Source: Chenopodium formosanum (taxonomy: Eukaryota > Streptophyta > Magnoliopsida > Caryophyllales > Amaranthaceae). From it: DNA of 64,000 nucleotides. Both the position numbers and the translations under genes were made by a program. This document shows, in pieces, positions 1 to 10,841 of this stretch (position 1 is its first letter; the number at the start of each line of letters is the position of its first letter). Under the pieces are notes generated by a model, which made no database searches, was not told the DNA's origin, and saw only the letters and a program-made list of their open reading frames with translations. The stretch lies in contig CM044877.1 in assembly GCA_024500155.1 (NCBI GenBank), forward strand, positions 21,718,001-21,782,000. The letters are read 5' to 3'.

Positions 1-965
1 AACATCTTACTTGATTTATTACTAACTGCAGGGTTCATAAAGAATTCCTCCCAAGTTTTTTCAATTTCAATTTCATTAGGATTTACTTTTATAGGTGTAA
101 TTTTCTTTTTAGGACCTCCTCCTTGCTCATATTTCTGAGCATCGACTATTTGTTTCTTAAAAGATGAGTCTATAGTGTTTACTAGCTTATAAACCACCTT
201 TCATCTTAATTGTACGGGTCGTGTTCCTTTATGCATTTTCACTCCTTCTGTTAATAGCTTGATAGCTAAAAACTTTGACGCAAAGGAATCCTTTAAGCTC
301 ACATAATATCTAGGTTCACATATATAGATTACCGTTCCTTGACTTAAATTACATGTGATACCACTGATTATTTGATCATAAAATTCTTTATGTCTAATAT
401 CACAGATAAAACTCAAGCACTTAACATCTTTGCCAAAATCTTGTAAAGGAGTTATGTATATTTGTACTGTACCAATACAAATATAGCTATAATTTCCTTT
501 TTTTGTAAGGTTTTTTTAATACTTTTCTAGTTTATGATATTAATTTTGGCTGCTTTTTGTTCACAATCTTCAATTATTATGCTTCCTTCCATTTCTTCAC
601 ATACATATTTAGTTCTAGTTTTAAAGAAAGAAGTTTTAAATATTTTATCCTTAGTAATTTGGGGAAAATTCCAATTTTCTGTGTTTACTTGATATAGGTC
701 ATTATCTTCAAATGAATAATCAACTCTTTTTAGTTAACCTATTGTCATTTTGCTTTTATCTTCCTCATTGTCACCTGACTCTGAATTTTCTAACTCTTCT
801 ACTTCCATCATATTATTTATTTCTTCATAATTTTTATCTTCAAACTCATCACTAACTTCGGGTTCTTCATTATACTCATTTACTTCCTCTATTATCTCTA
901 TTATTCCTTTATTATTGCTTAAGGCTAGTTCTAAAGCCTTGTCTTCTGGTATTTGTATGTAGTCC
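1..965 (-). pseudogene. Endogenous caulimovirid fragment: acidic tail of coat protein and movement protein
   Basis: This is the downstream half of an integrated pararetrovirus copy read on the minus strand; the upstream half is at 17573-19330, across the Tat insertion. From 960 to about 740 the reading frame is very rich in Glu and Asp, as expected just after the coat-protein zinc finger of caulimovirids. From about 520 to 150 the frame resembles the 30K-type movement protein family: a stretch with VQIYITPL, then CDIRHKEFYDQII, then a beta-rich core and a YKLVNT-like end. Several stops and at least one frameshift break it, for example a TAA near 737 and a TAG near 530, so it is dead. Coat protein before movement protein is the order I know from Cavemovirus and Solendovirus; badnaviruses have the reverse. 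Reverse transcriptase would lie left of the window. The family is fairly sure, the genus is inference. Confidence 0.68.
961..965. repeat. Target-site duplication AGTCC, left copy (element 1)
   Basis: AGTCC directly precedes the 5' LTR and recurs directly after the 3' LTR at 17573-17577. Five base pairs is the normal duplication for Ty3/gypsy integration. The caulimovirid reading frame is the same on both sides once one copy is discounted, which supports a clean insertion. Confidence 0.95.
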
Positions 966-1351
966 TGTAGACACCTAAAAATGTCTCCCCAAAACCAAGC
1001 CCGATGATAAATAACCTTTCACCGCTGCTGTTGGTCGGGTTTAGTATTTAATCCCGAGAGTGCTTAAAGAATCGTATTTTATTAAATTCATATATTTGAA
1101 AGGTCCATGGATCAGTCTTGGTGTTTGGTAAAAGCATAGTTTTAATTTGTTAATTAATTTTAAGCCCAAACCTTTTTTATTATTTTATTATTTTTGGCCC
1201 AAATATTTTATTTTATTTAATTTATTATTTTCTCATTTTAGCCCGAATTTTAAAAGTCAGAAAAAAGCCCGTAATTATCAATCGGCACTCAAAAAGCCGA
1301 AAGAAATTAGGGTTAAAAATGAATTTAGACGGAAAAATGGACTGGAGTTGA

Positions 1352-1600
1352 CCGTGTCACGGTCAGGCTTGACCGTGTCACGGGAACAGTTCCCGTCTGA
1401 CGGTGGGATTTCCCGTGACACGGGAGGTCTGCCGTGACACGGGAAGCTCCGCGTTCTTTCCGCGTAAACCCTTAACGCGTTTTCCGTTCCGTTTTCTGAA
1501 AATTTCCCGCGACACTCCAAAGACTGACCGTGTCACGGGAACTTGTACCGTCTGACGGTACAGTCTAACCGTGTCACGGTACAGTCTGACCGTGTCACGG
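1352..1600. repeat. Phased palindrome arrays in the 5' LTR promoter
   Basis: Nine copies of an 11-bp palindrome start at 1352, 1373, 1393, 1413, 1432, 1528, 1548, 1569 and 1590. Steps within each group are 19-21 bp. The copies at 1393 and 1548 are the CCGTCTGACGG variant; the rest are CCGTGTCACGG or CCGTGACACGG. The second group ends about 60 bp before the TATA box, where upstream promoter elements are expected. The identical set in the 3' LTR lies at 16270-16518. Confidence 0.93.
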
Positions 1601-1660
1601 GATATTTTTTAGGGTTTTTTATCATTTTAGGGTTCCGTGTGCTCCCTCAGCACATTTCCC

Positions 1661-1668
1661 TATAAATA
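1661..1668 (+). promoter_or_regulatory. TATA box of the 5' LTR
   Basis: TATAAATA lies about 60 bp after the last palindrome of the upstream array and in a plausible place for the U3/R boundary. The same octamer sits at 16579-16586 in the 3' LTR and, inverted, at 54236-54243 in element 2. Confidence 0.75.
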
Positions 1669-2657
1669 CCCCCTCATTTCTGATGAACGGGGCAACCAGA
1701 ATTCGATTATTCTTATTTTTTCTCTTCTATGCTCTTAACCTAAACACTAGCCTACCCTTTTCACTTCAAAATTCCCTCTTCAAGCACTCAAAGGAGTCCA
1801 TATTTTACTCGAGGTTCTATCCTTAAACCAAGGCGTGAAAGGTAGAATCGTTTGAGGGTTTGGCCCCAAAATTAACCTTGTTTTTTTATTTAATTTAATT
1901 TAATTATTGTTTTATTATTTCCTTGAAGTTACTGACTCGTTTTATTATTTTGTAGTTGCAAGCAAACAGATTCAAAGTAAGAGTTATGCTCTTTTTATTA
2001 TTTTTCTAACGATTTTTCTGTTGTTAGAATTATGATTAAATTGGTTCTTTTTATGTTTGTATTAATTCTGTTATTTATTTCGATCACAATATTGCATGTT
2101 AAAGGGAATATGTAATTGAAAATCACGACTAATAAGATAATTTGGACAACCGGTTTAGGTTCCTTTTTAATCTTGTTGTGTAATCAAGTGATCACCAAAT
2201 ATTTAGAATTATGTGTGCATTAATTTTGAACCAATTTAGTTAAATAATAGTTTGGAGCGAATTGAATATTTTATTGTATGCCTTTGAGATCACAGGAATG
2301 CTTTTCACTATAAGAATCGAGTAGAGGCCAATACGGGCGAATGTGACTCCATGACTCACTTCGTACCATCATCCCCGATCCTCCTTTCGTGGTTCCGAAC
2401 CATATGGAGTTAGTAATCTCATGGATTATGAATGGGGTGTAACCTTCACGGGTCAATCGTTGTTGCCTATCGTTGTCCCTTATCGTGGTTGCCTTTTTAT
2501 GATCCGTGAACGGTTTACAAGTTCCACAAAAACTTGTTGGCGGCTCCCTACTTTCCTTGTCCCTAATCGTATTATGTCAATTCCCACTTCCTATGAGTGC
2601 CAAGCATATTCACAACATGCTTTTAACGTAGGCGCACTTCGAGCGACGCCTACAATT

Positions 2658-2675
2658 TGGCGACTCCACTGGGGA
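2658..2675 (+). other. Primer-binding site, tRNA-Arg type
   Basis: TGGCGACTCCACTGGGGA begins three bases after the 5' LTR end. Its complement would end in CCA and fits, from memory, the 3' end of plant tRNA-Arg, the primer described for Tat and Ogre elements. The match to a particular isoacceptor was not computed. Confidence 0.82.
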
Positions 2676-2894
2676 GGATTCTTAATTATTTATCGATTTG
2701 AGTGATCGGTATTTAATTAAGATAAGTGGATGAGACTTGAAAGATTCTTGAAAAAAAATATTCCTGTGATTAATTTGGCATTTTTGCATCTGCATAGACG
2801 TTTTAACGTCACATTCAGGTCTGTCCCGTAGGAAAAATTGAATAACTCGGTTGCGCGCAAAAGCAAACAGGGCACCAGTCAGATTTTCTGACTG

Positions 2895-2985
2895 CCGTGT
2901 CACGGCAGAGTCTGCCGTGTCACGGTACAGTGTACCGTCTGACGGTAGACTGTACCGTGACACGGGAATTACTGCCGTGTCACGG
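2895..2985. repeat. Five palindromes at exact 20-bp steps
   Basis: The 11-bp palindromes start at 2895, 2915, 2935, 2955 and 2975, an exact 20-bp period. The middle copy (2935) is the CCGTCTGACGG variant; the others are CCGTGTCACGG or CCGTGACACGG. Confidence 0.95.
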
Positions 2986-3483
2986 CAGTCCTAAAATCTG
3001 TCCGGTGACCTATTTTCTTTTTCCACAGTCGACTTCCTTCGATTTTTCTGAAAAAACGTATGTGTTCTACATACGTCTTAGCCCCGGGGAATTTAAGCTC
3101 TATCAACCCAAAAACGCTCATGGCAATAAGGGTTCATCCGAGTTATTAAATCCACCCAAACCATGGAGTCGAGTTCGATTTCATCACGAACTCGCGGAGC
3201 CGCCCGTTGGCATACACCCTCAAGGGAGGCTGCCTTGCTAACGCGTCCAAACTCTTAACCATGGTACCCTTTTGACACCCAAAGCTTGACCAATAGTTGA
3301 ACATAGACCTCGACTTTAGGTTGCGAACTTTTTTACATCATCGTGCCTACATGCTATGTGTTTGTTCGGTGCTAACCCTAATGTGTTTGCTTTTTTGTTT
3401 GACCCATGACCGAGGGTTTTTTCTCACATAGTAATTAGTACGGACTTAAAATTGATTAAAAAAAAATGACCTGGAACTGTGCA

Positions 3484-3595
3484 CCGTGTCACGGCAATTT
3501 TTGCCGTGTCACGGTGAACAGTGCCGTGACACGGTAAAAACTACCGTCTGACGGTTAGTCTTAACCGTGTCACGCCAGTCTGCACTGTGACACGG
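3484..3595. repeat. Six palindromes at 20-21 bp steps
   Basis: Copies start at 3484, 3504, 3524, 3544, 3565 and 3585. The copy at 3544 is the CCGTC variant. The last two carry single-base changes in an outer arm position. A T22 tract follows within 25 bp. Confidence 0.93.
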
Positions 3596-3946
3596 TGTCC
3601 AGGAAAGTGTCCCGTCAGTTTTTTTTTTTTTTTTTTTTTTTCTTGATTTTGCGTCCGGTATTAAGTCGTGTCTAGTTATATGGTCAAAACACGCGTCTAT
3701 AACCTCACCTAATCACCTACATGTTATGTCGTACATCACTTTTGACCGTATTTTAGGGAAGTTTCGTTTTTTGTGTCATTTTTTTTTCGGAGTAAGTCGG
3801 ATGGTATCCTCCCATGTTCTTTTTTTTTTTTTCTTTTTATTTATTAAAAAAAAAATAAAAAAAAATAAGTAGAACTTCGATTTTTTCTTTTTTTCTTTTC
3901 TTTGTTTTAATCCGGATGGGTTAAGGTTAAGTGTGGTCATTAAAAG

Positions 3947-6900
3947 GTGCATTTGTTTCGGTGTCACAGCGCTTGGGCAAGAAGTAAGGGTAGATTATTA
4001 CGGTGCGAGTCCATACCGCAACAACCTCTCGTACTAAAAAGGCGTACAAGGAAACCACCTCAGTCATTTCCACAAGATCCGTCTCCAGTCTACTTTCAAC
4101 CAATGGCCACTAAGGAAGACATTGAGAACCTCAATAGGACAATCGAAAGGTTGACTGACATGATGCAGACACTCACTACTAGAGTCAGCACTGTAGAGCA
4201 AGATAAGCAAAATAGTGTTACCGCTGCTGCGATGGACAAGATCAAGGAACAGATGAGTAAAATTTCAGAAGAGTTCACTTATGTGGAACAGCCTGTCACT
4301 TCCTCGTCCATAAGAGAGAAACTCCCTGAAAAATTTTCAACTGCTGATATTCCCAAGTTCAAGCCTACTGATAACCCGTTGTTCCATTTGAAGGCTTTTT
4401 CTGCAACCATGGCTCTTAAGGGAGTAGATGTAACACTCTTCCCTACGGTGTTTCCTCTTTCCTTAGAGCATGCCTGTCAACAGTGGTTCCATTCCCTAGA
4501 ATCCAAGCATGTCGCGACCTGGGAAGATGTTGCTGAAAGCTTTATGAACCGATACAAGTGCAACATTCAGGCCAAGACTTCTGAACGTGAACTCTCCATT
4601 CTCAAACAGAAAGAGAATGAAGGCTTCACTACTTACCTAAGTAGGTGGAGAGAAACAGCTGCACTCCTGGTAGACCCTCCCAAGGAGAAAGAAATGGTTC
4701 GCTTGTTCATTTCCAATCTGACGCATAAATACAAGCAACACTTGAAGTTTCTGCCTTTAAGTACCTTTGAAGCTGTATACGATATTGGAATCAATATCGA
4801 AGATGAACTGATGAAGTCTGTTGGTAACAACAATAACAGCAGCACTTGGAAAAACAAGAAGAACGACACTCCTTCTTCTTCGTCTTCTAAGCCCAATAAT
4901 GCTACCAACAACATCGACATTAGTGATGTGCTGGCCCTTAATGCTCCTCCTCAAAAATTCCAAAGGCAAAGGAGGATTTATACGCCTTTGGGAATGACTT
5001 ATAATGCTGCTTATGACCGCCTTCATAGTAAGGGATTGATTATGCCAATTGGACCATTCCCAGAACCTCGACCTGAGAACAGGACCGCTAGTTATGACCC
5101 CAATGCTTATTGCAAGTATCATCAAGGCAAAGGTCACAACACTGAGAAGTGTTGGAGGCTAAAAGACGCAATCCAAGACCTGATAGATGCTAACCAACTT
5201 CCTGTCCCTCCGGGGGGCAAGAAGCCTAACATTCAAACAGGTCCTCTTTCTGATGCTCTGGCTATCATGGGAGATGAAGTCTCCTTTGATCCGTCAATAC
5301 TCATTCAACCTGTGAATGAACCTCTGCCAGAAGTTGTATTTATCTCAAACACCGAAGAAGTGAATGGGATTTGGGATAGTGATGATGAAGATATCTATCT
5401 CAAAGATATAGCCTGTTCGTCTCTCGGCACCAGTGAAGATGTTTGGGGGGACCTTGAGGTCAAGGTTCTCACTAGAAGTGGACGGTTGCAACAACCTAAC
5501 CCATCTCCACCACAATCAGATCCGATAGTTGATCCCATCGACCCTGTGAATAGCGATGTGGTCAAACAGCTACAAAAAACCAAGGTGGAGATGAATGTAT
5601 GGAAGCTTTTGGCCACTTCCCGCGAGCATCGAAAGGCTGTAATGAATGCTCTGGTGAAGATAGGAGTCGATGATGACATGACTCCCCAAGGACTGGTCAA
5701 CTTCCTCACTACTGAGCTGCCAAGTACCAGCAATCTGATTTCCTTTTCTGATAAGGATCTACCCCCGGAAGGGGATCAACATAATAAGGCCTTACACCTC
5801 ACTGTGGTGTGTAGGCAGATGAATGTTCCTATGAGCCTGGTTGATAATGGCTCTGCAATCAATGTGTGCCCACTTCGTACTGCAAAGAAGTTGGGTATAA
5901 AGAATGAAGAGTTGACTCCCTCCACTCAGGGGATTCGCGCTTACGATAATACTCGCCGTCAAGCCGTGGGTACTATCATACTGAATATAACCACTGGAAC
6001 CGTTGAGCGTCGCACCAAGTTTCAGGTAGTGGATATCAAGGCCTCTTTCAATCTGCTGTTAGGACGCCCTTGGCTTCATGAGTTAAAGGCGATTCCTTCG
6101 TCGCTCCACCAGAAAGTGAAAGCCATAGTGGGAGGAATTCCGATTACTATCGATGCTTCTCCTATGCGCATTCAAGTTATTGATACCCCTATCGTCCATG
6201 TTGAACACGACGAAGAAGATGAAGATCTGTGGGGTTTTTCTTTAGATGATGTTCTTGCGATCGAAGAAGAGGAAAAGTGTCATCTCGACTTTGATCCTTA
6301 TTCAAACACTAGTATCAACGCCATTCTGAAGAAGCAAGGTCATTTTCCTGGAATGACCCTTGGGCTCAAGAAGAAAATGGCTAAATCTTGGGGCCATCCT
6401 GGTGCAATCAAGAAGGATACTTTTGGCTTAGGATTCGAACCAACAAAGGAAGACTTGAAACAGGCCGCCTTGAAATTGAAGGCTCGCAACAATGCTCGAA
6501 TCACGAAGACAGAAATGGCCATGGATCCATATCCGTTCACTCTCAATGGCCAGTACATCAAAGAAGGGGAAGACTTCCCATGCTATGAATTCCCCGAGCC
6601 ATTTGTCCATGATGGGATCCGTGAACCAGGATTTGAAGTATTCCTCGATTGTGACTTCCTCGATGAAGAACTCTCCACAGTCGAAAAGTCAGCCAAGCTG
6701 AACACTGATGATCTGGGAATTAATCTTCTTTTTGGAATGGAGAAAAATGAATCCAAGCCGGTCTGCAATGATAACTCTGAGCTCGTTCAAGCGGTCATAG
6801 CAAACAAGGAGTTTGACCCCTCCGAGTTAATCGTCCAAGCTGACAACATTTCAAGGGGATGGCGCAAGACATTGAGGATCACTACGCCAAGTGGAGAGAA

Positions 6901-9900
6901 GTTGGAAATAACCGCTGGCGAGGGTCCTATGTTTGATGAGTCTGAATCATCTGGGTCCGAGTCCGAGTCTGAGTCTAAGTCTGTAGATGAGTCCTTAGAG
7001 TTTGAGGCCGACCCTCTTTCTGCTATAGAATTCAGCCCTGAGTCTCTTGTTGAGCCTTATCTTTCTAGTCCTAATAATTCTGGTGAGGTCGCAGCTGACC
7101 TTACCTCTCTTGATGTTTTAGCCAGTGAATTCAATAAAATGAATACCTTTGCTTACGATGTGTGCCATTTCCCTAGCCCTGATCAATATTGCTTTGCTAA
7201 TGATAAAAATGACAAAGAAATAATTAAAGCAATGGAAGAACATGAAAATAAAACAGCAGTTATTGAAGATACAGAAACAGTTAATATTTCCAATGATACG
7301 ACTGTTAAAGAAGTAAAAATTGGATTAACGCTAAGTCAAGATGAACGCAAAGAGCTAATTAACTTGCTTAGTGAATTTGTTGATGTATTTGCTTGGTCAT
7401 ACCAAGATATGCCAGGAATTGACAGGGATATAGCTCAGCACACGATACCACTCATCCCAGGTATGAAGCCTGTCAAACAAAAGCTGCGCCGAATGAAACC
7501 AGATGTGGCTCTCAAAATCAAAGAAGAAATCAGGAAGCAATTGGCCGCAGGTTTCATCAGAGTATCCAAGTATCCGGAATGGATAGCAAATGTGGTCCCA
7601 GTTCCAAAGAAGGACGGAAGAGTCAGAATGTGTGTTGATTACAGGGATCTCAATAAAGCAAGCCCAAAAGATGGGTTCCCTCTACCTCATATTGACATTC
7701 TGGTCGATAATACAGCAAATCATGCACTCCTGTCATTCATGGATGGTTACGCCGGATATAATCAAGTACTGATGGCCGAAGAAGACATGGAAAAAACCAC
7801 ATTCATCACACAGTGGGGTACATATTGCTATACGGTAATGCCATTCGGGTTGAAAAACGCGGGTGCCACCTACCAAAGAGCAGCTACAGCACTCTTACAT
7901 GATATGATGCATAAAGAGGTGGAGGTCTATGTCGATGATATGATTGTCAAGTCTAAGGATCGCCCAGGTCATATTGTCGCACTTCGCAAGTTTTTTGCGA
8001 GACTCCGTAAGTACAACATGAGATTAAATCCAGCAAAATGTGCATTCGGAGTCACGTCAGGCAAATTACTTGGATATGTGATCAGTTCTCGAGGGATTGA
8101 AATAGATCCTTCAAAAGTAAAAGCGATCATGGCCATGCCACCACCCAAAAATGAGAAGGAGATTCGAGGCTTCATTGGAAGGTTGCAGTACATAAGTAGG
8201 TTCATATCAAAGCTCACAGCGATATGCGAACCTATATTCAAGAAGCTTAAGAAGAATGTCCCAGTCACATGGGATAATGACTGCCAAAAGGCTTTCGACA
8301 AAATCAAAGAGTATTTGGCAAACCCACCCGTGCTAGCGCCGGCAATACCTGACTTTCCTCTTCGACTCTACCTTACGGTCACAAGAGAAACGATGGGGGC
8401 GATGCTAGCACAAGAGATCGAAAGCAAGGAGAATGCAATCTATTACCTGAGCAAGAAACTCCAAGGATATGAGACGCGATACACGCCACTCGAGAAATTG
8501 TGTCTCGCACTTGTATGGGCCGCACAAAAACTGAGACATTACATGCTCACTCATACAGTGCATGTCGTATCTAAGATGGATCCTCTCAAATATCTGTTCG
8601 AGAAAGCAACACTCAACGGCAGATTATCAAGGTGGATAGTCAATCTAGCTCAATTTGACTTGAGATTTGTACCACAAAAGGCCATCAAAGGTTCTGCAGT
8701 TTCTGACTTCTTAGCAGACTTTCCGCTAGAAGAAGCTGAAAAAGAAGAAGATGAGTACGATTTCCCTGACGAAGATTTACTCATGACCGAAGACGATAGT
8801 TGGACACTCTATTTCGATGGAGCCTCAAACCAAAAGGGGTGTGGTGTGGGAGTCTTGCTCGTATCGCCCAATGAAGAACACATCCCAATCTCCATGAAGC
8901 TCGACTTTGATGTCACCAATAATGCCGCAGAATATGAAGCATGCATTTTGGGATTAGAAACAGCTGTCGCCTTGGGAATCAAGAAACTCAGAATCTATGG
9001 TGACTCCTCACTAATCATTAACCAAATCTCTAAGAGATGGAAAGTGAGGAGTGAAAGTCTCGCTACGTATCAAGCTCATCTGGAAACTCTCACGGAGCAA
9101 CTAGATGAAGTAGAATATACGTATTTGCCAAGAGAAGAAAACCAGTTCGCCGACGCACTAGCTAAGTTAGCATCAATGGTGCGAATTCCAGCTGACACGA
9201 TCAGAATGCCACTCACCATAGAGAGAAGATACGAACCAGCTTATGTTCATGCACTGGATGATGAACAAGAAGAAGATGAAGAGCCATGGTATACAGACGT
9301 CCTCAATTATGTGACAAGAGCAGAGTATCCTCCTAATACTGATAAAAGGGCACGCCGTGCTTTGAGGCTCTTGGCCTCACAGTATGTGCTCATCAGGGGA
9401 GAACTCCATAAGAGAACCGCAACAGGAAGGAATCTCTTATGTGTAACTAAAAAAGAAGCACATAAAACCATGGAAAACCTTCATGCTGGTATATGTGGAA
9501 CTCACATGAATGCAAAGATGTTAGTCCAAAAGATTCAACGACAAGGTTACTATTGGACTACTATGGAGCGAGATTGTCACGAGTACGTCAAGAAATGTAT
9601 GAAGTGCCAAATCTATGCAAACTTACAGCATGTTCCACCTTCACTTCTCTACACGTATACTTCTCCATGGCCTTTCTCCACTTGGGGCATCGACATCATT
9701 GGAAAAATCACACCACCAGGACAAGGGGGGCATGAATTCATTCTCGTAGCAATCGATTACTTCACCAAATGGGTTGAGGCAGCCTCGTATGCCAAACTGA
9801 CAGCAAAACATGTAGCTCAATTCATTGAGAAAAATATTATATGCCGTTATGGGGTACCACATGAGATGATCAGTGACAATGGAACACATTTCCAAGCCGA

Positions 9901-10531
9901 ATGCGCGGAATTGTTGCAGAAATATCACATCAAACATCATCGATCATCACCTTACAGACCACAAACAAACGGAGCAGTCGAATCGGCCAACAAAAACGTG
10001 AAAACCATCATCGAAAAGATGACGGAAAATTATAAAGATTGGCCAAGTAAACTACATTTCGCCCTTTGGGGTTATCGAACCTCTGTCCGTACATCGACAG
10101 GGGCTACCCCCTTTTCCTTGGTCTATGGCGTCGAAGCGGTACAACCAATCGAGCTCGAGATACCTTCTCTCCGAATCGCATTGGAAAGCCAACTAGATGA
10201 AGTCGACTGGATTAGAGCAAGATACGACGAACTGGTCTTGCTTGACGAAAAACGCTTGGCAGCTTTGCATCATGTCCAAACCTACCAACAGCGTATGGCA
10301 CGACATTTTAATAAAAAAGTCAAGACCAGGAACATCAAGGAGGGTGACCTAGTGCTTAAGGCCCTCCGCAAAAATGTGTTAGATCCAAGAGGAAAATTCA
10401 GACCAAACTGGTCAGGACCGTACATTGTTAAAACCATTTTGTCCGGCGGAGCAGCACAATTGGTAGACATGGACGGTAACGGCTTTCATAATTTAACCAA
10501 TTTGGATCAACTCAAAAAGTTTTACGCCTAG
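3947..10531 (+). CDS. Gag-Pol polyprotein of Tat-lineage Ty3/gypsy element 1
   Basis: One uninterrupted 2194-codon ORF encodes capsid and all replication enzymes. The first Met is at 3947, but Met53 (4103, MATKEDIENLNRTI) starts the Gag-like coiled coil and is an equally likely start. Visible order: Gag capsid region (about 60-300), C-x2-H-x4-H-x4-C knuckle from Cys389, protease with active-site DNGS at 633-636, a G-patch-like Gly-rich segment (about 793-835), a Ser/Glu-rich linker (about 1005-1035), reverse transcriptase (about 1160-1345, YVDD at 1328-1331), a Ty3-type RNase H region (about 1460-1575), a second archaeal-type RNase H (Asp1624, Glu1662, Asp1686, Asp1736), and integrase with an HHCC finger (His1846, His1853, Cys1884, Cys1887) and D1916, D1977, E2012. 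All catalytic residues checked are present. Gag and Pol share one frame with no stop or shift, so the Gag to Pol ratio must be set some other way. Confidence 0.96.
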   Translation: MHLFRCHSAWARSKGRLLRCESIPQQPLVLKRRTRKPPQSFPQDPSPVYFQPMATKEDIENLNRTIERLTDMMQTLTTRVSTVEQDKQNSVTAAAMDKIKEQMSKISEEFTYVEQPVTSSSIREKLPEKFSTADIPKFKPTDNPLFHLKAFSATMALKGVDVTLFPTVFPLSLEHACQQWFHSLESKHVATWEDVAESFMNRYKCNIQAKTSERELSILKQKENEGFTTYLSRWRETAALLVDPPKEKEMVRLFISNLTHKYKQHLKFLPLSTFEAVYDIGINIEDELMKSVGNNNNSSTWKNKKNDTPSSSSSKPNNATNNIDISDVLALNAPPQKFQRQRRIYTPLGMTYNAAYDRLHSKGLIMPIGPFPEPRPENRTASYDPNAYCKYHQGKGHNTEKCWRLKDAIQDLIDANQLPVPPGGKKPNIQTGPLSDALAIMGDEVSFDPSILIQPVNEPLPEVVFISNTEEVNGIWDSDDEDIYLKDIACSSLGTSEDVWGDLEVKVLTRSGRLQQPNPSPPQSDPIVDPIDPVNSDVVKQLQKTKVEMNVWKLLATSREHRKAVMNALVKIGVDDDMTPQGLVNFLTTELPSTSNLISFSDKDLPPEGDQHNKALHLTVVCRQMNVPMSLVDNGSAINVCPLRTAKKLGIKNEELTPSTQGIRAYDNTRRQAVGTIILNITTGTVERRTKFQVVDIKASFNLLLGRPWLHELKAIPSSLHQKVKAIVGGIPITIDASPMRIQVIDTPIVHVEHDEEDEDLWGFSLDDVLAIEEEEKCHLDFDPYSNTSINAILKKQGHFPGMTLGLKKKMAKSWGHPGAIKKDTFGLGFEPTKEDLKQAALKLKARNNARITKTEMAMDPYPFTLNGQYIKEGEDFPCYEFPEPFVHDGIREPGFEVFLDCDFLDEELSTVEKSAKLNTDDLGINLLFGMEKNESKPVCNDNSELVQAVIANKEFDPSELIVQADNISRGWRKTLRITTPSGEKLEITAGEGPMFDESESSGSESESESKSVDESLEFEADPLSAIEFSPESLVEPYLSSPNNSGEVAADLTSLDVLASEFNKMNTFAYDVCHFPSPDQYCFANDKNDKEIIKAMEEHENKTAVIEDTETVNISNDTTVKEVKIGLTLSQDERKELINLLSEFVDVFAWSYQDMPGIDRDIAQHTIPLIPGMKPVKQKLRRMKPDVALKIKEEIRKQLAAGFIRVSKYPEWIANVVPVPKKDGRVRMCVDYRDLNKASPKDGFPLPHIDILVDNTANHALLSFMDGYAGYNQVLMAEEDMEKTTFITQWGTYCYTVMPFGLKNAGATYQRAATALLHDMMHKEVEVYVDDMIVKSKDRPGHIVALRKFFARLRKYNMRLNPAKCAFGVTSGKLLGYVISSRGIEIDPSKVKAIMAMPPPKNEKEIRGFIGRLQYISRFISKLTAICEPIFKKLKKNVPVTWDNDCQKAFDKIKEYLANPPVLAPAIPDFPLRLYLTVTRETMGAMLAQEIESKENAIYYLSKKLQGYETRYTPLEKLCLALVWAAQKLRHYMLTHTVHVVSKMDPLKYLFEKATLNGRLSRWIVNLAQFDLRFVPQKAIKGSAVSDFLADFPLEEAEKEEDEYDFPDEDLLMTEDDSWTLYFDGASNQKGCGVGVLLVSPNEEHIPISMKLDFDVTNNAAEYEACILGLETAVALGIKKLRIYGDSSLIINQISKRWKVRSESLATYQAHLETLTEQLDEVEYTYLPREENQFADALAKLASMVRIPADTIRMPLTIERRYEPAYVHALDDEQEEDEEPWYTDVLNYVTRAEYPPNTDKRARRALRLLASQYVLIRGELHKRTATGRNLLCVTKKEAHKTMENLHAGICGTHMNAKMLVQKIQRQGYYWTTMERDCHEYVKKCMKCQIYANLQHVPPSLLYTYTSPWPFSTWGIDIIGKITPPGQGGHEFILVAIDYFTKWVEAASYAKLTAKHVAQFIEKNIICRYGVPHEMISDNGTHFQAECAELLQKYHIKHHRSSPYRPQTNGAVESANKNVKTIIEKMTENYKDWPSKLHFALWGYRTSVRTSTGATPFSLVYGVEAVQPIELEIPSLRIALESQLDEVDWIRARYDELVLLDEKRLAALHHVQTYQQRMARHFNKKVKTRNIKEGDLVLKALRKNVLDPRGKFRPNWSGPYIVKTILSGGAAQLVDMDGNGFHNLTNLDQLKKFYA

Positions 10532-10697
10532 TCGCATGGGTTCAGGACCCAATAGAGCTACGTCTGGCCTGATTCCTTTTTAGGATACGTAGGCAACCCC
10601 TCAAGGGGGCCCGGCCACACTAAAATAAAAAAATACTCCCTCCATCGATTTAATATGTGCCCGGTTCAACATTGCGTCACGGCAAAAAAAAAAATTT

Positions 10698-10735
<38 letters not shown>

Positions 10736-10804
10736 TACATATGCCGCGACACGGGAAGAATTCCCGTCTGACGGGAGAAAATCCCGTGTCACGGCAAAAA
10801 TCAA

Positions 10805-10841
<37 letters not shown>

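Larger units (their letters stand above)
966..2654 (+). repeat. 5' LTR of element 1
   Basis: The LTR begins TGTAGACACC and ends GACGCCTACA, so the termini follow the TG...CA rule and form a short imperfect inverted repeat. It carries nine 11-bp palindromes in two phased groups (1352-1442 and 1528-1600) followed by a TATA box at 1661. Its twin is at 15884-17572. Confidence 0.97.
2676..3946 (+). other. Untranslated leader of element 1 between primer site and Gag-Pol
   Basis: About 1.27 kb with no convincing gene; short ORFs here are translations of the palindromes. It holds two phased palindrome arrays (2895-2985 and 3484-3595), a T22 tract near 3619-3640 and A/T-rich homopolymer runs at 3820-3900. 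A long leader is usual in this lineage. A spliced leader is possible, but I could not settle on splice sites. Confidence 0.8.

Noticed and set aside
1147..1437. ORFs inside the LTRs (96, 80, 61 and 94 codons)
   Set aside because: They overlap promoter and palindrome sequence on both strands and look like chance ORFs in non-coding LTR.
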